Shown one piece after another: positions 42,895 to 52,923 of a stretch of DNA of 64,000 bases. Source of the stretch: Trematomus loennbergii (Eukaryota; Chordata; Actinopteri; Perciformes; Nototheniidae); contig JAAOOA010000126.1 in the NCBI GenBank assembly GCA_012861695.1, positions 1,008,146-1,072,145 of the forward strand. The letters are read 5' to 3'. The position numbers and the translations under genes are program-made. The stretch's first letter is position 1; each line of letters begins with the position of its first letter. A model generated the notes under the pieces. That model ran no database searches. It saw nothing but the letters and a program-made list of their open reading frames with translations, and had not been told where the DNA came from.

Positions 42895-45443
42895 CCCGGT
42901 ATCACGGCAAGACGTGAACATGTGACGATTTACCATGCTGGGAGACGTGAAGATGTCACGATTTCGTCCCTTCAAACGTGACAGTTACACGGTGTTGTTG
43001 ACATGGCCCAACCAGTGGAGAAATACCCGGAAATGCCAAGCAAATGCTACCCCGACGGTCGGTTGTTATTGTCAATATTAATATAATAATGATTTATTTT
43101 TTAATAGTCACACTCGATTTCGACAATTTTCTTGTTGCCCCAGCTGGTCGACACCTCTTTTAGCAGAAACAAAGGCTACATTAATGTATTAAATCGATGT
43201 TAATCCATGTGTGTGTTGTGGAATTAACGGACGTGACGTTGTGCGATTGCGTCACCAGGCAACAGCTTCGGTTCATGTTCATTTACAAACTCTTCAACTA
43301 GAACCGTAGTTATATTTAAAAACATTTTAGAAGGCCTCACGAAATACTTTAATGTAAATTTAAATTGAAATGTGAAAGAATGTGTGTACAGCAAAATACA
43401 CCCATCATAAGCAATACCGGAAACAGACGTAGGCAAGATCCTCAGCTCGCTGATTGGATGGTTTAGCCGCAATGCACGCTGGGAAATGGGGTTTATGCGA
43501 TGTGAAATCCGAAAACATTTTTTTTAAATAGAATAATACATTATTCCGAGTGTGTTTGCTTTTCTCTTTGAAAGTCATCACATAACGGCATTGTAATACA
43601 CGTTTCGGCTCCATTAAATATGACATATCTGCCATAGTTGTCTATTTATAGAGCCCTGATGAGAAGACTTCTAGACAAACAGGAACTGCCGCCAAAACTG
43701 AAAACGTGACGTGGATCTTAAATATATAAGCAATTAAACAACATCTTACATTTCTTTTCACACAATACGTCTCCCTGCAGTATCAACACTAATTTAGCTG
43801 ATTTATATATCTTATCCAATTGGTAGATAGGCTGTATTTACACCATAACGGTGCACAGCTGACAGAAAGGGACACCTGGTGGTTAAAGCACATTATTGAA
43901 TTTTATTATTTGTATTATTAGATATTAATAGGATCCCTATAAAGTATATACATTACTCGTTATTCTCTACTAATAGTTAATTAAAGACTGTATATAATGA
44001 CTATTTTGCACATCCCTTTCAAGATTTCAAGATTTTCTAAGGTTTATGGACATATCATATTATACACAACTACAGTGTCGTTATGCAATGAATGAAAAAC
44101 TTGGGTCGCAGGTTCCTCAACAGTGCATTACAAGACATCTATCAATATGTGTGTACCTCCACCATTACATTGTCATATTCTGCACATTTCTTATACTATC
44201 TACATACATCTTATAAGAGTATAATACATATGTATAATATCAGTTAAAATAAGTGCTTAACATAGCAATGTTAACTATGTGTAAGCACTTATTTTAACTG
44301 ATATTATAAATAGAGAATCTTGAAATCTTGAAAGGGATGTGCAAAATAGTCATTACATACAGTCTTTAATGAACTATTAGTAGACCTAACCCTTTATAGG
44401 GATCCTATTAATATCTAATAATACAAATAATACAATTCAATAATGTGCTTTAACCAGTAGATGTCCCTTTCTATCAGCTGTGCACCGTTATGGTGTAAAT
44501 ACAGCCTATCTACCAATTGGATCAAATATAAAAGTCATCCAAATTAGTGTTGATACTGCAAGGAGACGTATTGTGTGAAAATAAATGTAAGATGTTGTTT
44601 AATTGCTTATATATTTAAGATCCACGTCAAGTTTTCAGTTTTGGTGGCAGTTGTTCCTGTTTGTCTAGAAGTCTTGTCATCAGGGCTCTATAAATAGACA
44701 CGTATGGCAAATATGTCTTATTTAATTCAGCCGAAAACGTGTATTACAATGCCGTTATGTGATGACTTTCAAAGAGAAAAGCAAGCACACTCGGAATAAA
44801 GTATTATTCTATTTTTAAAAAATGTTTTCGGATTTCACATCGCATAAACCCCATTTCCCAGCGTGCATTGCGGCTAAACCATCCAATCAGCGAGCTGAGG
44901 ATCTTGCCTACGTCTGTTTCCGGTATTGCTTATGAAGGGTGTATTTTGTTGTACACACATTCCTTCACATTTAAATTTAAATTTACATTAAAGTATTTCG
45001 TGAGGCCTTCTAAAATGTTTTTAAATATCACTACGGTTCTAGTTGAAGAGTTTGTAAATTAACATGAACCGAAGCTGTTGCCTGGTAACGCAATCACACA
45101 ACGTCACGTCCGTTAATTCCACAACCACACACATGGATTAACATCGATTTAATACATTAATGTAGCCTTAGTTCTGCTAAAAGAGGTGTCGACCAGCTGG
45201 GGCAACAAGAAAATTGTCGAAATCGAGTGTGACTATTAAAAAATAAATCATTATTATTAATATTGACAATAACAACCAACCGTCGGGGTAGCATTTGCTT
45301 GGCATTTCCGGGTATTTCTCCACTGGTTGGGCCATGTCAACAATACCGTGTAACTGTCACGTTTGAAGGGATGAAATCGTGACATGTTCACGTCTCCCAG
45401 CATGGTAAATCGTCACATGTTCACGTCTTGCCGTGATACCGGG
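42895..45443. mobile_element. Large foldback (palindromic) element
   Basis: The left arm (42895-44265) and right arm (44275-45443) are inverted copies around a centre near 44270. The tips are CCCGGTATCACGGCAAGACG on both ends. The right arm lacks about 190 bases present in the left (44038-44231). Both arms carry the same mirrored open stretch (beginning MRLNHPISEL), which therefore reflects the repeat, not a gene. ATTACATTACATT flanks both sides, but this is also the SINE tail, so a TSD is uncertain. The type is not identified. Confidence 0.9.
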
Positions 45444-46240
45444 TTGATTACATTACATTTCATTTAGCTGACGCTTTTATCCAAAGCGACTTACAATTAC
45501 CAATTACAGGGACATTCTTCCTGGAGTAACTAAGGGCCCGTCACACAGCAGCGTTAAAAAAATCTTCTAACGCTTCTGCCCATTCACTTTGAATGGGGTG
45601 ACGTCACTTTGTCTCACTTTTCGCCGAACTGCATTGTGGGAAGCAGAGCGGAGATTTCCAGGCATCTCAGGATTCAAAAGTTGAGCAATGTTCAACTTTT
45701 GAGGCTGAGGTGGAAGCATCAGCCAATCAAATCCCGTTTATGCAAATCTGACAGTTCAAGCGCTAGCCAATCAAACCGCGTGTAAGCTGGGAGAGACATA
45801 CCGCAGGTCATTTCCTCATATTCCAAAACATGGAGGAGAAATGAGCGGTAGGGAATCACCCGGTGCTTTATGACCAGTCCCTATTTACCTACCGGGATAC
45901 AAACCGGAGGAGCCAGGCATGGAGGGAGGTGGCAGAGACAGTGGTAGGTTTTCGCCTGTTTGGGGAGTTTATATCCAGTTTACTTCGGGCTTTTTTGATT
46001 TGTATGTCGGGTGCGGGAGATTCATGTGATTGGTTGTTGGTGCCTTGCTCGCAAAAAATCCCCAAGCTTCAGATACGCCCACCTCCAAGATTTTTTTAAC
46101 GCTGCTGTGTGGACGCTCCATAAGGGCTAAGTGCCTTACTCAAGGGCACACTAGTGGTGGTGTTCCAGGTGGGATTTGAACTCGCAACCTTCTGATCACC
46201 AGCCCACCTCACTATCCATTAGACCACCACTACCCCTAAT
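45444..46240 (-). mobile_element. tRNA-headed SINE with LINE-like tail, interrupted
   Basis: On the minus strand the head near 46235-46160 reads GTGGTCTAATGGATAGTG with a B-box-like GGTTGCGAGTTCAAATCC. The tail near 45500-45450 is GTCGCTTTGGATAAAAGC followed by ATGTAATGTAAT. The tail resembles that of the LINE at 3312. A DNA element (45533-46126) splits the SINE. The head is a tRNA relic, not a tRNA gene. Confidence 0.8.
45533..46126. mobile_element. DNA element with MADF-like transposase-gene relic
   Basis: Inverted termini contain CACACAGCAGCGTTAAAAAA and TTTTTTTAACGCTGCTGTGT. A short plus-strand open stretch near 45865-45935 reads YDQSLFTYRDTNRRSQAWRE, like the MADF/Myb-SANT domain of Harbinger-type elements. 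Flanking AAGGGC on both sides is compatible with a target duplication. Boundaries are approximate. Confidence 0.65.
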
Positions 46241-46492
46241 TATTACTTTACAGCAATAGTAAATGATCTGCCAGTGAAATCATCCTCACTCTCTACATGT
46301 TGGACTTTGTGTTAAATTAAGCAAACAAAATACAAATATGTAAAACGTTTCACACTCAAATGAATTTTAACAACAGAAACCCACAATAAACACTCAAAAA
46401 CTCTACAAATCTTTAATCAGGTGATCAGTCATGGATCAAAATCTACTCTTTAAATAAACTAATGATGTTTAAAACATGTGTTGTTTCCACAG

Positions 46493-46596
46493 ACAGAGAG
46501 CAGAGTCTCCAGTCCCCAGCTGTCTGTCTCTGAAGAGTGACAGTCTATGTGGAAACCTATATCCTTCAGAAATGAACCTGGACCCTCAGACACAAA
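46493..46596 (+). pseudogene. NLR exon 2, second peptide motif, frameshifted
   Basis: Encodes RAESPVPSCLSLKSD, a second copy of the exon 1 motif. Comparison with exon 1 shows one missing base directly after KSD, so the rest is out of frame. The 104-base length is one short of the phase needed by the RING exon. The splice borders are intact. Confidence 0.85.
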
Positions 46597-47753
46597 GTAA
46601 GAGTCTGTTTCTACTGTAACCTGACCTGAAGAGGAATCAGTTTTTATGTAATCTAATATATTAAACTGTTCTTTAATGATATCATGTGAGCAGTTTGTAA
46701 AGGAAACACGCAGCAGAGTACAGCAAGCTAACATTATTTGAGAATAATTCAATATGCAATTATATTATCATTGTATCTGTGTTATAAAATGGTTTTAAAT
46801 ACATTTAGATATATACTGATTTAAAAACTAAATATATCGTCCAAAACATTATTAACTACTTGGGCATGTTTATGATATGTCTTTTTAATAAGTTTATTAA
46901 TAATAGTAATAACCTGGTGAGCTGGTTGAGTTTAGCATTAGCAGATATAACGGAGTTTAAGAGATTACATGTAGAGTCAATGCAAAGACCCAGAACACGG
47001 AGGAAGTGAAGATGGGAAATTCATATCACCTGCGTATTCGTGCAGCGCGACACATTTCAATTTGAGTGTAAAGTTTGTGACGCTCTGTTACAAAAACCTG
47101 TCAGTGTTGAGATTGTGCTCCTGTGGTCTCTGACGGTCTGAGGGGAATCAGAGAGGAGAACAGAGCTCTACAGCAGCTCATATTCAATCATGGTTATTAA
47201 TGTACCTGTTTAAACCAGAGACTGTCTGTGGTGCTAACAATATAGTCACTGCTGTACGTATGACTTCATGAAGTTACTCTGAGGGCTGATGGAGCAGCTA
47301 CAATGTTAGCCTAGCTTTAATCAAACCATCTCATTCAGAAAACAAACATTTTTAAATGTTTATGCTCGTTGTGTTGGAGACAGACCTGACAAAGCTAACT
47401 CAGGCTTTTTACACATCAGTATCATTCTGTTGTTATTTAGGCATCCTTTCCATATGTTTATTGATATTAATTCACAGCAGATTCTATGTAAATTGGGTTT
47501 ATAAAGCACCAGGTTAATACAGCTGTGTGTCTTAGTAGATGCAGTGAACTTGTGCTCCTCTGGGGGATGTCATGAATCCAGACAGGATGCTCTTTGGTTT
47601 TATGATAATGTGAATTGTAAGCTATCTACCTGATCACAAAGGTATATTGTATAGACCTTTTTTAAATATCAAACTAGAATTTGCCCCCTTGTTGTACCTT
47701 TGGTGATAATCAGCTCCCCTAAAGTGCTATAAAGGATGTGTTCATCTCCACAG

Positions 47754-47989
47754 AGGGAAGAGGAAGAGTCGTGTTCCTGTGGAGGAGCAGCTGTCCAGCT
47801 GTGCTCTGTGTCAGGACGTCCTGAAGGATCCAGTCTCTACCAGCTGTGGACACTGGTTCTGCAGACAGTGCATCACCTCATACTGGGAGCAGCGTCCTCC
47901 ATCAGGAGACTCCTTCTGTCCCCTGTGTGGAGAAAGATCCAGAACCAGAGCTGGACTGCAGACAGCCAGTCAGACCAGCTCTGTACGAG
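47754..47989 (+). CDS. NLR RING-finger exon
   Basis: Reads VEEQLSSCALCQDV, then SCGHWFCRQC and FCPLCGERS, giving a C3HC4 RING (Cys-x2-Cys, Cys-x-His-x2-Cys-x2-Cys, Cys-x2-Cys) like those of TRIM proteins. RING domains bind two zinc ions and usually act as E3 ubiquitin ligases. The exon itself is intact. It begins in phase with an undamaged exon 1 or 2 and ends at CGAG|GTAAGAGG, in phase with the FISNA exon. It could in principle be spliced directly to exon 1. Confidence 0.9.
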
Positions 47990-48125
47990 GTAAGAGGCCA
48001 AACTCATGCAGCGTCTTATTCCTCTTCCTGGTTCATTTGGTCTTGATGAGGTATACTGTTGTAGAGCATAGACATTAAGCTGTTTGCAAAACATTTCAAC
48101 TCAGTCTATTTGTATTAGTTTTATT

Positions 48126-48713
48126 TAGGGCTGTCAAGTTAACGCTAATTATTTTAACGCGATTAAAGCTTGTGTATTTTTTGTCCTCGGCCGCCCCGTA
48201 GTTTCAGAGCGCATCGAGTTTAAAATACCATCTACAAGCTGATGCTGACAGCCCGCTCCTGCCGCCCGCTTGTGGCAGACCACACTTCCACGCTCACCGG
48301 CAGGCCCGGACTGGCCATCGGGAGGACCGGGAGGGTGTGTGTATGTGTGGCGCGACTCGCGAGCGAGGCACACCTTACGTGTTGTTGTTAGCATCTGGTG
48401 CTAGCATCTGGTGCTAGCTAGCTGCGCTAACGGATATAAGGAGCTGTTTCAATGAAAACAGAGGAGCGACATTTCGCCGACAACTGCACAGAGCACTTGA
48501 CTTTATGCAGGTAGCCAGACAGTGGGACATTGTACGAAAAGTCAGCACACTCAGCACGGATAGTGCGCGCAACATGATTGCAGCGTCCAGGCAGCTCCAG
48601 TTCGAGCATATATGCCTTGAGCTGCACATAGCTCCAACGATCCATCACAGTGTCTCTCCACACACACACACACACACACACACACAACACACCACACACA
48701 CCCACACACACAC

Positions 48714-48752
<39 letters not shown>

Positions 48753-48968
48753 TGTCATTGTTCAAATGATAATAAACAATATAAAGACATATAAAGCATA
48801 TTTGTCCACTCATATGTTGATAAGAGTATTAAAAACTTGAAAAATATCCCTCTAAGGTACATTTAGAACAGATACAAAATGTGCGATTAATTTGCGATTA
48901 ATCGCGATTAACTATGGACAATCATGCGATTAATCGCGATTAAATATTTTAATCGACTGACAGCCCTA
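48126..48968 (+). mobile_element. hAT element with transposase relic in the NLR intron
   Basis: TAGGGCTGTCAAGTTAA on the left and, inverted, TAGGGCTGTCAGTCGATTAA on the right; the 8-bp TSD GTTTTATT is exact (48118-48125 and 48969-48976). Bases 48490-48660 encode a piece of hAT transposase (WDIVRKVSTLSTDSARNMIA). A CA microsatellite (48661-48750) replaces the rest. Confidence 0.92.
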
Positions 48969-49026
48969 GTTTTATTGTTAGATTCTCAAAAGCATTTTCT
49001 GATTCTCTCTGTTTCCTTCTCTTCAG

Positions 49027-50915
49027 CAGATAGTGGTCTGCAGGAGGTTTTAGATGAACATAGGCTCAGTCTGAGGAGGAGATGTGAACGTGTGACTGAA
49101 GGAACTGATCAAAGTGAAACCCTCCTCAACAGGATCTTCACTGAGCTCTACATCACACAAGGCCAGAGTGAAGAGGTTAATACCCAACATGAGGTGAGGC
49201 AGCTGGAGACAGCTTCCAAGAAAGAGACCCTCCATGACACTCCAATCAAGTGCCAGGACATCTTTAAAGCCTTACCTGACCAACAGACTCTCATCAGAGC
49301 GGTCCTGACCAACGGAGTCGCTGGAGTTGGAAAAACCTTCTCAGTGCAGAAGTTCACTCTGGACTGGGCCGAGGGTTTGGAAAACCAAGATGTCAGTCTG
49401 GTGATCCCGCTCTCCTTCAGGGAGCTGAACCTGATCAAAGGTGAGCAGTACAGTCTTCTCAGGCTGCTCCATGTTTTCCATCCAACCTTACAGAAGGTCA
49501 CAGCAGAGCAGCTGGCTGTCTGCAAAGTGCTGCTCATCTTTGACGGCCTGGATGAAAGCAGACTTTCTCTGGACTTCAGAAACAATGAGGTTGTGTCTGA
49601 TGTCTCAGCAGTCCTCAGTCAACGTGCTGCTGACAAACCTCATCAGGGGGAAGCTGCTTCCCTCGGCTCTCGTCTGGATAACTTCCAGACCTGCAGCGGC
49701 CAATCAGATCCCTCCTGAGTGTGTGGACAGGGTAACAGAAGTACGAGGCTTCACTGACGCCCAGAAGGAGGAGTACTTCAGGAGGAGATCGAGTGATGAA
49801 GACCTGTCCAGCAGAATCATCTCTCACATCAAGAGCTCCAGGAGCCTCCACATCATGTGTCTGATCCCAGTCTTCTGCTGGATCACTGCTGCAGTTCTGG
49901 ACCACATGTTGACTACAGACCAGAGAGGAGAGCTGCCCCAGACCCTCACTGACATGTACTCACACTTCCTGCTGGTCCAGACCAAGAGGAAGAAGCAGAA
50001 GTATGAAGAGGGACATGAGACGAGTCCACAGCAGCTGACGGAGGCTGACAGGGAGGTTCTTCTGAAGCTGGGGAGGCTGGCGTTTGAACATCTGGAGAAA
50101 GGAGACATCATGTTCTACCAAGAAGACCTGCAGCGCTGTGGTCTTGGTGTCACCGAGGCCTTGGTGCACTCAGGAGTTTGTACAGAGATCTTCAAAAGAG
50201 AGAGAGTGATCTTCCAGAAAACAGTCTACTGCTTTGTTCATCTGAGCATTCAGGAGTTTCTGGCTGCAGTCTACATGTTGCACTGTTACACCAACAGAGA
50301 CACAGAGGTACTGAAGGACTTCCTGCAGGAGACTGGCCTATGAGAACAGTAAAACAGTGATCAGGATTACCCATCCCTGGATGTCTTCCTAAAGGGAGCC
50401 ATGGAGAAATCCCTCAGAAGTAAAATGGCCACCTGGACCTGTTTGTCCGCTTTCTCCACGGCCTCTCTCTGGAGTCCAACCAGAGACTGTTAGGAGGCCT
50501 GCTGGGTCGCACAGACAACGTCCAAAATCATCCAGAGACTCTTCAGAGGCCAGCTGGGTCGCACAGACAACGTCCAAATCATCCAGAGACTCTTCAGGCC
50601 TGCTGGGGCACAGACATCCAAGAGCCATCAACAACCTGAAGAGATGAGCAGTGATGAATCTCTCCTGACAGGAGCATCAACATCTTCCACTGTCTGACAG
50701 AGATGAAGGACACTCAGTACATCAGGAGATCACAGAGTTCCTGAAGTCAGAGAACAGATCAAGAAGGAAACTCTCTGTGATCCACTGCTCTGCTCTGGCC
50801 TACATGCTGCAGATGTCAGAGGAGGTTCTGGATGAGTTGGACCTGAAGAAGTACAACACATCATGGAGGGACGACTGAGACTGATTCCAGCTGTGAGGAA
50901 CTGCAGGAAGGCCAA
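49027..50915 (+). pseudogene. NLR FISNA-NACHT exon, frameshifted
   Basis: The exon opens with a FISNA-type segment (DEHRLSLRRRCERVTEG, TLLNRIFTELYI). The NACHT core has Walker A GVAGVGKT near 49320 and Walker [11 protein letters not shown] near 49535-49560. NACHT binds ATP to drive NLR oligomerisation. About 30 bases after Walker B, two bases are missing (GATGTCTCAGCAG), shifting the frame near 49600. The second frame continues with [13 protein letters not shown], the winged-helix region and [16 protein letters not shown], then breaks at 50341. From 50340 to 50915 the NACHT-associated helices survive only as short out-of-frame pieces. The final donor at 50916 leads to no LRR exon. Confidence 0.92.
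50501..50600 (+). repeat. 51-bp internal duplication in the NLR exon
   Basis: CTGGGTCGCACAGACAACGT through ATCCAGAGACTCTTCAG occurs twice in tandem with small indels. It is one of the lesions in the pseudogene. Confidence 0.85.
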
Positions 50916-51680
50916 GTAAGTCCAGATGTGATTAACTTTATAAACTAATGTGGATCAGAGTTTAATTATTCAAATAAACACTATAACATTTCTGCTGTTT
51001 AAATACTGAGAGCAAATAAACCAACACTGTTCTTCTATTTATTTATAATGATAGTTAACTGAACGTTTCTCTCTTCATATTGAGTGATGGAGGCGACATG
51101 TCAAACACATGAAGGACTTAGAGGTTTCTCAGCATGTGATCACACCACACAGCAGGACTTACAGTTACAGAAACAGTTATTATTACTTTCTAGTAGTTTC
51201 TTTATCATTAAACACGTTTTTATCACAATGTGTTGGAGTTTAAAATCAGATCTATATCATTCCCACCAATACCAGAGTTATGTCTTAATGCTGATATACT
51301 GAGAACATCTGATGGTATTCAGTTTAAAATATTGAAACTTTATTGGTTTGTTAATTGTGTTTGTGTTCTCAACACATGTTCAGATGCTCAGAGAAGCCTG
51401 AACACTTTTCTCCCCGTTAGTATATGTTAGTAGTGCGTGAGGCCATATGTACAGATATGTACATGGGACATGAAAACAGTGCATCTCATATTGACAAAAA
51501 TAAACCTCGCTAACCGAGTTTTCCAAATCACTCTAAAAATAAGCCGTTGTGATACACGTGTAGACAACATCTGCAGAATCATAAATTATCATTACATTGG
51601 GGTCATTAAACCATTATTTCGCTAAGATAAAAAACATTAAAGTTTTGGATTTTAGTGTAATTCACAAATGTTCCACCAGA
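50916..51680. other. No gene seen downstream of the NLR
   Basis: I looked for leucine-rich-repeat or B30.2 exons in both strands of this stretch and found none. It is AT-rich. Confidence 0.5.
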
Positions 51681-52520
51681 TGGTGCCACACACACCCAGG
51701 GTGAAAAGATGATATATTAACCCAGGAATAAGTGGCCAAAATATGGGTACATTAGTGTTTAAAGCCGTGGGAAATGTTTTAATTCAACAGGAGAGGGTAA
51801 TTCAATTGTTACCCAGGGAACAGTGCTGCAAACATGGCTACATGAGTGTTAAAATACTGTCAAACTGTTTTAATTCAGTCACAATTGTCGTTTTTAGACG
51901 GTGTACATTACAGTGTGCTTAAGTCAGGGGCCCGGGGACTCAAGGTGCGCATGGCAGGCCGCCTATGAGCGGCCAAAATGTTTTAATTAACTCATTATTG
52001 TCGTTTTTAGACAGTGTACATTGGACGACATAAACATACGGAGTTATGGACATAAACGTGTCAGTATAGACAGGACAATGTACATATTAATCATATTTAA
52101 TTTGTTAAATGTACAATAAACTAAAAACAGCAGAATCACTGCTTTAAGCAGCATATCACACTTCCAGGCAGGCAGACATACACACACCCAGGGGGGAACA
52201 CATACCACATGTACCCAGGAATAAGTGTCTGAATCATGGGGACATTAGTGTTTAAAGTCGGGGGAAATGTTTTAATTCAACAGGAGAGTGTAATTCATGT
52301 GTTACCCGGTGAGCAGCGCTGCAAACATGGCTACATGAGTGTTAAAATCAGGTCAAACTGTTTTAATTCAGTCATAATTGTCATTTTTAGATGGTGTACA
52401 TTGGAGTCAACAAACAGACAGAGATATTGACATAAACCTGTCAGTATAGACACAACAATGTACATATTAATCATATTTAATTTATTAAATGTACAATAAA
52501 CTAAAAACAGCAGAATCACT
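51681..52520 (+). repeat. Local tandem duplication, unit about 500 bp
   Basis: Units start near CACACACCCAGGG at 51690 and 52180 and share ACCCAGGAATAAGTG, AAACATGGCTACATGAGTG and CTAAAAACAGCAGAATCACT. The second unit stops at 52520, exactly where the retroviral LTR begins. The first unit continues past that point. Confidence 0.88.
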
Positions 52521-52923
52521 TGTTACTTATTCTTGAACCCCGAGAGCAGGAGAGACTGAAAAGAGTCAAGGCAAGCGTATACAAGTTAACAGCATTTAAT
52601 TACACAAAAGATGCGGTGGTTTACAAAAAAATGTGCTCGTTGGTGATTTCTCCCTGCCAGCTGTTTTGGCCCGCGTCCACGCTGGGTCAGCTGGGGGCAA
52701 AGAGAGAGAGAGATCCTTCTTGGGTCTCCCGGGTAAGACCTGTAGTCTTCTCCTATTGGCCGGCGTCGACGGGGGCGTGTCCAATGGTTCAAATAACAGT
52801 CATCAAAAATACAAAAAATACTTCGGTTGGTCTTCAACATAAGTTTTCCTTTGTGCTTAAACTTCTAGTTTTAACAATCAATATCACTTTTCAAAATATC
52901 AGCAATTAGCTTGGTTTTTAACA
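52521..52923 (-). mobile_element. 3' LTR of an endogenous retrovirus
   Basis: The 403-bp LTR has perfect short inverted ends, TGTTA and TAACA. On the minus strand it is preceded by the purine tract AAAGGAGGGAT, contains a CCAAT motif and an ATTAAA signal, and ends at the target. Comparison with the uninterrupted repeat unit at 52124-52145 fixes the outer edge at 52521. A second copy of the LTR start plus purine tract lies at about 53065-53150. Confidence 0.88.

Larger units (their letters stand above)
40464..50915 (+). pseudogene. NLRC3-like NLR gene with RING, FISNA and NACHT, disabled
   Basis: Fish NLRs of this type are cytosolic immune receptors. Exons in order: 40464-40598 (coding from 40474), 46493-46596, 47754-47989 (RING) and 49027-50915 (FISNA-NACHT and following helices). 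All have AG/GT borders, and the phases agree apart from the frameshifts. Damage: a one-base loss in exon 2, a two-base loss just after Walker B, many indels and a 51-base duplication after 50340, and no leucine-rich-repeat exon after the last donor (50916). The 5.9-kb first intron holds a foldback element, two MITEs and a SINE; the third intron holds a hAT element. I infer a pseudogene; errors in the underlying sequence could explain some indels but not the missing LRRs. Confidence 0.88.

Noticed and set aside
43224..45062. Mirrored 60-80-codon frames starting MRLNHPISEL
   Set aside because: They occur because the two palindrome arms are the same sequence; lengths differ and no family is recognisable.
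46160..46235. Possible tRNA gene
   Set aside because: It is the tRNA-like head of a SINE: joined to a LINE-like tail and interrupted by a DNA element.
52520..52909. 129-codon frame in the LTR
   Set aside because: The segment has LTR ends, purine tract and polyadenylation signal on the opposite strand; the frame is incidental.
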